In this document: positions 57,784-64,000 of the stretch, in pieces
Position numbering within the stretch: position 1 is the first letter of the stretch
Layout of the letters: every line of letters starts with the position of its first letter
Origin: Papilionanthe hookeriana x Papilionanthe teres
Taxonomy: Eukaryota > Streptophyta > Magnoliopsida > Asparagales > Orchidaceae
Assembly (NCBI GenBank): GCA_022702705.1
Contig: CM040439.1
Location: 31,870,930 to 31,934,929 of the forward strand
DNA: 64,000 bases
Reading direction: 5' to 3'
The notes under the pieces: model-generated
Database searches by the model: none
Told to the model about the DNA's origin: nothing
Seen by the model: only the letters and a program-made list of their open reading frames with translations
Made by a program: the position numbers and the translations under genes

Positions 57784-59753
57784 AAAAGCCAAGGGCTAAT
57801 TTTATTGAAAAATAAATTATACATCGATGGTGTATGAGAGGACTCGAAAAGAGACACTCTACCTAGTAAGATAACAACATCTGTTAAAACTCCGACGTAA
57901 AGGGATACGGACTCGAAAAATTCTAAAACATGCTGAAACAAACAAAGAAGCTAGGGACGAGCCATTTTTTCCTGCCTCTTCCTTTAGTTTTAGTAACGAA
58001 CAGAATATCAGCTTTGAAGTGTCGTGTCGTTGCGGGAGTAATCGAAGTGTCGTCGATTAAGTTTCGAGTTGGAGTGTCCACGAGGCGCCTTTCGCCAGAA
58101 GTGTAAACGCATCGTTCTTCGTCGAATATTGGCTCGTACGATCATCGGTACGATTAGATGGTAGAATCTCGGTAGAAGGAAAGCCGACCATTGCTGACGG
58201 CGGGAGGTTCGGTGTGTAATGTCACCTCTGCGCACAGTGCCTCTCGAAGAGGGAGGCCGCATGACTATCCTAATTTGCGATCCGAACATTATCTCTTGCG
58301 ATAAGGTCGAAATAGAGGCAGTTGCTTCGGATACTGACTACGAGTCTTGTGGTGAGTCCCTCCTCAAGTGGAGCCAATGTGTCAAGAGCAGTAGGGAGTT
58401 CTTGAATTACATCAAATACCAATTCATGTCTTGTGGTGAGTCCTTCCTTTGGTAGAGTCAATGTGTCCAGAGCAGTGACGTCCTGCTTTTGACTATAGGT
58501 TCTCAACTGTGGGTGCAATCTGTAACATTTCTTTTGCGGGTGTCCGAACATCTTGCAATACTTGCAGTAGTGAGGTTTTTGTTTCATAATAATTTTTTGT
58601 AAATAACTATTATGAGCATAACCAAGCCAGATTTCTTCTGCATGTGGTAGTGTAATATCCCTTTCAATCAAAATCCTTACGGTGGAAGGCATTGAGCAAT
58701 GAACTGTAGGTGTGTCTACCTGCATAGGTTTTCCAAGGAAATTCACAATTGCATATATGGTAGGATAGTCAAAGAATTAAAGCTTGAGTTCAGGTAATAA
58801 GAACCAGATAGACGCAAATGGGGGTTCTTGAGTGATCAAAATCAGGAGTCAATTTGAGTAACTTCATAGGTTTGCCCTCAATAGTGATGAATTTCTTCGA
58901 GAAAATCCTTGTGTAGTCTTCTTCTATGCACAGTTGAATCAGAACATGTCTTCCGTCAAGAAAGCCCACCTATCAACCCCCAACTAGCTTAAAATCTTCA
59001 TAAACCTTTCTGATATTCTTCATCTCAGGGCAACCTAATTGGAACTTGCCAACTAGTGTAAATTTGTATTTTTCTGCAAGAGATGAGATTTCAGCATCAG
59101 AGAATAATAGCACTGGTTTGCCCGCCTTTTTCTCTATTTTTTTTAATGAGATTGCAATCACCATGTTCTGCAACAGATCATGGTACGACTGGGAGAATAT
59201 AGGGTTGTCGGCAAGGTGGAAATGGGAGCTGTGTTGTGAGCCGTTGTAGTATTGGAGGGTTTGGCGGAGTTGTCACCGGTGAAAAAGGCGGCGTAGGAAA
59301 GACCTGAATCCATTAGCGTTCTTCACACAAGTTACGGGAGACAGGACGCAGAATGCATGCTAACATTTGGAGACCAGGTCGTCGAGCAGCAGTCGTCGTC
59401 TCTCAAATGAGCCAGAACGTCGACGGCAGCGACGGAGCAGTGCTCTGCGTCAAGCAAGCACGCAGTCTCCGTCAGAGGATCGGCCGACGCACTCGATGCA
59501 AATCGAAGCAGACAGGTCGGACGCACTAGACGCAGAGGACGACGAAGAGGACGAAAAGCTCGGCCAACGCACTCGGTGCAAACGAACGAGGATGAAGCAT
59601 ACGAGGCGTGCGGACAATTACAACAAGAGGAAGTACTTGCGAGAAGGCTTGGCCAGCAACAGTAGCCACGAAGGCTCGTCGAGGACGATGTAAAAGCTGG
59701 AGGTTAACGTTGGGTTTCGCCATCGGTCGAAACCCTAGCAGAGCTTGCCGCCA
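57781..59753 (-). mobile_element. Half-LINE N2 (full length)
   Basis: On the minus strand the 5' end is GGCGGCAAGCTCTGCTAGGGTTTCG at 59752, as in N3 and N4. The DUF4283 start is open at 58973-59173 (GKPVLLFSDAEISSLAEKYK, then FTLVGKFQLGCPE). The second DUF4283 half and a CCHC knuckle are open at 58270-58746 (RDITLPHAEEIWLGY; C-K-Y-C-K-M-F-G-H-P-x3-C near 58528-58570). The C-terminal motif is CVYTSGERR near 58085-58115. The tail ends TTAGCCCTTGGCTTTTCTT followed by (TA)n. Frameshifts separate the parts. No room for ORF2. Confidence 0.85.
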
Positions 59754-59754
59754 A

Positions 59755-59777
59755 ATATATATATATATATATATATA
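59755..59777. repeat. (TA)n between N2 and N3 heads
   Basis: 23 bases of TA. N2 (minus) and N3 (plus) begin on its two sides, so this looks like an original TA target. Confidence 0.9.
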
Positions 59778-59793
59778 GACACGCACATAGACA

Positions 59794-61830
59794 ATGTCGT
59801 CTCCCACGCTCAGCTCTGCTAGGGTTTCGCCTCATGGCGAACCCTAGCGACCCATACAGTGATTTATCGCATCTGACTTTCGCGTCTTTTTCGGCGTCAT
59901 CTTTGTTGTTCTTCGTCTTCGCAGTGCATATCGACGGCTTCGCTGCTCTTCGTCTTCGTCATCGGCTTAGCTGGCGGAGGAGTTCGCGGTCTCCCTCGTC
60001 TGCTACGGCGTCTGCGAAAGAGCTTGTGTCGTCTATTGTTCGCGTCTGCTACGTCAAAGCTGCTCGACTGCTGTCCTGCTCGAACCTGCTCGATTGCTCG
60101 CCTCGTCTGTTGCGACTGTGCAGACTTCGACTGGAGCAGAGTCATTAAGTTGCGGCTTTGCAGACTTCGACACGGTATCTGCGAGCACCAGCGATCTGCT
60201 TGTTGGTGGCCAACGCCGAAGCTACTATCTGCTCGACATCTTGTCGGGCTCGACAGCTACGTCAACAACAACGGCTCCCTCCTGCAGGCCCTGTGAGACT
60301 TGCACAACTGAAGCAATGGCCTCAGGCCGTTCATACCCCAAAGTCCTCGCAGGCAATAACCCCTCTTGCGCCCCCTCCCGTTCCAACATTTTCCGCAGAG
60401 ATGTCACGATGCGCCGCGCAAGGCATTGAAGCCGGGTTTCTTAAAATGAGCATCTCGCAAGACGGAAAACACTACGATTTTTCTTACGAGAGGAAGAGAT
60501 CTCCACTCTATTGCACTGCACTTAGCTGTTTCGACGGGTAAGTTCTTATACGGCAATCCTAAACTTGAACTGATCCAAAAAAAAATTGAGCAAATGAAGC
60601 TAAATGGAAGTTGGAAGATTGGATGGGCGGCACGTTCTCATCCAATTATTCGATTATGGTGATTACACTGAGTGTTCTGCAGAAGGCTCCTCGGCCGACA
60701 ATCGGGTGATGAAGGTGCTTAAAATGGATTCGTGGATTTCGACCAATCGTACTAAGCCTCCCATCATCCTCGTTTGGTTGCGTCCCGAGATCTGCGAGTA
60801 CACGTTTACAATCAAGAGCTTCTATTCACCTTCGCAAGATCTATGACACACCTCTCCGAGCCGAGCCGCCCTACGAGCATATGACTCGACCTTCGAGGCG
60901 AGAATGCGATAGGAAGAGACGACGACGCTACAGTTTCGAGAGAGATATGGATTGGCACACGGCGTCGGGATTTTGACAATGCGTGAGCTAGAGCAGTGCG
61001 GCTTTCTGTGCCGCTGCCGTATGTTTGGCCACTCTCCCATCGGTGTTACAACTTGCATCCGAACCTCGAACCTCCGCATGCAAATACTTCTTGGACCGCA
61101 CATTCACGCGACGGGTATACCGCCTTCCTCACCGTCGATAATACCCACTACTTATTCCGGAACGGGTTGAGAAGGATCGACCGCTGGAGGAGCATCGGTG
61201 TAGTTGCCACTACTCGACGAGATGAGTTCATCTCTGCCTTCCTCTCTTCGGAGCGGCCAGCGCTACACATCTCGAGTACCGCTACTATGAAGAAGATCGG
61301 ACTATGTATGAAGATAGGGAAGAAACAAACACTCGTATTATGATGATAGAAAAGGTGTCTACTACTTCTGAGGAAGAAGCTACTGCTTTAATAGTAGGCA
61401 TGTTATTCTACCCGCTCGATGGATAGGAGATTCCAAGTATTGGAACCGATCAAATGTGACTATCGGATCGGATCGTCAGTCTCTTGAAGAAGAATGAGCC
61501 AGTGTATACCTCCGGAGGAAAGAAAGTCTGGGTTACTTATCCTCTTGGAAAGCTTAATGGATGATATTTTAGTCTCACAGTAATGGAGAAGCTCTTCGAG
61601 TGTGATTTATGGATGCGTTACTACGAAGCCAGAGGTAGAGGAAAGCGCTTAGTGATTTCGTCCTCTTTAGTTCTTGTTTTTTGTTCAGCTTTTGAATCGC
61701 TCTCGTTTGAGACCTTTATTTGTTTTGTTTTTTATGAGTCGAATCTCAATTTGTTGGACCCTCTCATAATATTTGCTTTGTACCCCTTTTTATTTCAATA
61801 AAATAGGCCATACGACTCTTTCTTTAAAAA
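59794..61830 (+). mobile_element. Half-LINE N3 (full length)
   Basis: The 5' leader has the hairpin and a MANPSDPYSD frame from 59834. The ORF1 start is taken as ATG near 60317 (M-A-S-G-R-S-Y-P-K-V-L-A-G), by analogy with N4. DUF4283 follows in shifted frames (QGIEAGFLKM near 60420; ADNRVMKVLKMDSWIS near 60695). The knuckle at 61007-61057 reads C-R-C-R-M-F-G-H-S and then shifts frame. The C-terminal motif is VYTSGGKK, near 61505, ending ARGRGKRL. The 3' tail, ttcaataaaataggcc...tcttt, is followed by (TA)n. No endonuclease or RT. Confidence 0.85.
59818..59848 (+). promoter_or_regulatory. 5' hairpin with telo-box, N3
   Basis: A 13-bp stem (GCTAGGGTT(T)CGCC against GGCGAACCCTAGC) with a 4-base loop TCAT that contains the start of an ATG. 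The stem contains the telo-box core AAACCCTA on the minus strand. The 31 bases are identical in N4. Confidence 0.8.
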
Positions 61831-61854
61831 TATGTATATATATATATATATATA
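61831..61854. repeat. (TA)n tail of N3, joining N4
   Basis: 24 bases of TA with one G; N4 begins a few A residues later, giving a head-to-tail junction. Confidence 0.95.
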
Positions 61855-61860
61855 AAAAAT

Positions 61861-63817
61861 GTCGTCTCCTCGCACGCGCCGCTCTGCTAGGGTTTCGCCT
61901 CATGGCGAACCCTAGCGACAATTATCGTGTCATCTCCTCTCCGGTGTCCTCTGCAACATCGTCTCGTGTCCTCTTCTCACGACGTTCTCGTCAGGAGGTT
62001 GCGTCGCCATTTGCGGTGCTTCACTGCAGACTGAACGGCGACCCTCTCGACGATCCGCCTCGCCTATCTGCGTAGCGGCGTTTCGACTGGAGCTCGGCAC
62101 TGACCCGTCGATTCTCCCGACAACGCCTTTCTCTGTCCGCAGGTCAGGTTCACCGCATTGCCCTGACAGCGGGATCAGCACAGCGTAGCTGCAGTATGGC
62201 CTCGGGCCATTCTTACGCCGACACCCTCGCCGGCGATAACCCCGCCCGCTCCCCTTCACTTTCCAACATGTTCCCACAGAGATAACACGACGCATTCGTG
62301 CAAGGCATTGAAACCGGATTTCTCAAAAAGGCATCCCGTAAAGACGGAAAACCTGCAATCTTTCTCACAGAGGCGGAGATCTCCACCCTAGCTTCACCCT
62401 GTCGACTGTTCCTAGTAGGGAAGTTCCTCTTCGGAAATCCTAAACTTGAACTGATCCGAAGAGAGCAAATGAAGTTGAATGGAAGTTAGAAGATTGGTAG
62501 ACTGGATGAGAGCCACAACCTCATCCAATTATCAGATGATGGAGATTACACCAAAGTGTTTGCCAGAAGAATCCTTCAAATAGACAATCGGGTGATGAAG
62601 GTGCTAAAATGGACGGTGGATTTTGATCATTGTACTGAACCTCCCATCATCCCTATTTGGCTGCGCTTTCCAGATCTGCAGGTTCACCTTTACGATCAAG
62701 AGCTTCTCTTTACTTTTGCAAAAGTATGTCACGCCACTCTAAACTGACACACCTACAGAGCATCTAACTCGACCTTATAAGGCTAGAATATTGATAGAAT
62801 GAGACATTACGCTACCTTTCCCGACAGATATATGGATTGACACACATCATCAAGATTTTGGCGGCAATGCCAGAACTCGAACGAATCCTCTTTCTGCACC
62901 CGATCGTCGTATGTTTGGACACTCTCCTCATCAGTGTTATCACTTGCATCCGAATCTCAAACCTCCAATTGCAAATACTACTGGGCCGCATATTCCTGCG
63001 ACGATTATATCTTCTTTTTCACCGCCTGTGATACCTACTACTGATTCAGAACAGGTTGAGAAGGATCGACTCTTAGAGGAGTGTCAGGTGGGTGCCACTT
63101 GGTAGAGTTTGGATGAGGTCATTTCTCAGCCTTCTTCTACTGGAGCAGCCATATTACCATCTCAGGTACCACCTACCGTGGAGGGAGATCAGGCTCCCCA
63201 CCATGACATGTCTGAAGATAGGGAAGAAACAAACATTCACATTCTAATGACGGAACATGTACCTACTCTTACTGAGAAAGAATTCTCGCTCTAACAATAC
63301 ATCACTGCGAGGAAAATTCTCGTCGAAACAATATTTCTGCTACCAATTGTTTGGTTGAACTACATGCTCGAAGAGTAGGAGATCCCCAAGTATTGGAAGA
63401 CTGTGCTATACAAATATTGAAACCTATCCCTGCAACTGCCTTTCCCACTACGGATCGGACTGACCAGTTTTCTGAAGAAGAATGGCAGGTATATACTTCC
63501 AAGCGGAAGAAGCAAGCTGGGGGTACTATTCAACTTGGAAAAATCTTGGATGATACTTTGCTCTCTCACGGTAATGGAGAGTCACTTCAGAGTTTGATTC
63601 ATGGGTGCGCTACAAGAATCAGAGGAAGAGGAAGGTCTAGGCGACCTCGTCAATAGACAATGCTTATTTGCATGTTTTTCTTTTGTTCTGTATTTTGTAT
63701 CATTTTGTTTGTGCAATCTTGCATTTGTTTCTTATGAGTAGAGCTCCATCTATTGGGCCCCTCATTCTACTTGTTTTGTACTCCTTTTTATATTAATGAA
63801 ATAGGCTCCAGGGCTTC

Positions 63818-63823
<6 letters not shown>
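61861..63823 (+). mobile_element. Half-LINE N4 (full length, best preserved)
   Basis: The leader carries the hairpin and a MANPSDNY frame from 61902. ORF1 starts at ATG 62195 (M-A-S-G-H-S-Y-A-D-T-L-A-G) and can be followed to the stop at 63654, roughly 480 codons with a few breaks. DUF4283 part 1 is open at 62298-62489 (QGIETGFLKK, LFLVGKFLFGNPKLE) and part 2 at 62556-62747 (NRVMKVLKWTVDFD, LYDQELLF). The knuckle at 62897-62950 reads C/R-R-M-F-G-H-S-P-H-Q-C-Y-H-L-H-P. A stop is near 63103. The end is open at 63351-63656 (SEEEWQVYTSKRKKQAGG) and finishes R-G-R-G-R-S-R-R-P-R-Q. The 165-bp 3' UTR ends at (TA)n. Complete without ORF2. Confidence 0.88.
61886..61916 (+). promoter_or_regulatory. 5' hairpin with telo-box, N4
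   Basis: Identical to 59818-59848. Elsewhere N3 and N4 differ considerably, so identity across all 31 bases suggests constraint or a recent common source. Confidence 0.8.

Positions 63824-63903
<80 letters not shown>
63824..63903. repeat. (TA)n tail of N4
   Basis: 80 bases of TA with one T-for-A change, directly at the 3' end of N4. Beyond it the DNA is AT-rich and unassigned to the window end. Confidence 0.95.
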
Positions 63904-64000
63904 TCATTTTCATACATAAAAACTATTTTATTAACTTATGAAGTTAATTCAAGTTCTTTTCTATAACCAAATTAAATTCACCCTTTGTTAACCACACCTA

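Noticed and set aside
57354..57941. 195-codon minus-strand frame with a long Tyr-Ile run
   Set aside because: The run is the (TA)n microsatellite; the two ends belong to different half-LINE copies.

Overview
The window is nuclear DNA of a flowering plant with a large, repeat-rich genome. This is inferred from GT-AG introns up to about 11 kb, many layers of nested LTR retrotransposons, LINE ORF1 proteins of the plant DUF4283/zinc-knuckle type, and minus-strand exons of a plant immune regulator. Repeat style and protein divergence fit a monocot, possibly an orchid, but the sequence alone does not prove the species. All family names come from recognition of motifs; no search was run.

The only convincing host gene is a minus-strand SRFR1-like TPR protein (SUPPRESSOR OF rps4-RLD1). 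Seven exons lie at 33309-33417, 32556-32636, 31129-31215, 24493-24699, 16937-17247, 5890-5976 and 5712-5808. All have canonical splice sites and join in one open frame of about 326 codons. Its first and last exons are not seen in the window. Its introns hold most of the repeats in the left half.

1-36 kb: a tandem pair of DUF4283 half-LINEs (one split by a LINE fragment with a 16-bp target duplication), an LTR fragment, a decayed Ty3/gypsy element (about 9.2-13.6 kb), a LINE RT fragment, a second gypsy fragment with an internal duplication (14.5-16.2 kb), a full-structure minus-strand gypsy (18421-23610) nested inside a solo LTR (17641-23798), an internally deleted Ty1/copia element (25839-28285), and a gypsy gag remnant (29.3-30.5 kb).

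35.6-51.7 kb: a minus-strand gypsy lacking RT was hit twice by the same huge LTR, in opposite orientations. The two solo LTRs (5180 and 5392 bp), each with 5-bp target duplications, form a roughly 5-kb inverted repeat with a 684-bp loop. A plus-strand gypsy 5' LTR plus gag follows at 49653-51660. 51.7-56.2 kb is AT-rich and uncoded, with a MITE-like element.

56.2-63.9 kb: the most unusual part. Four copies of a compact ORF1-only, LINE-like element (DUF4283, CCHC knuckle, basic tail, no endonuclease or RT) each end in a (TA)n tract and abut one another through TA tracts. Two of them carry an identical 31-bp 5' hairpin. They look like a family of non-autonomous 'half-LINEs' that enters TA microsatellites, including the tails of earlier copies.
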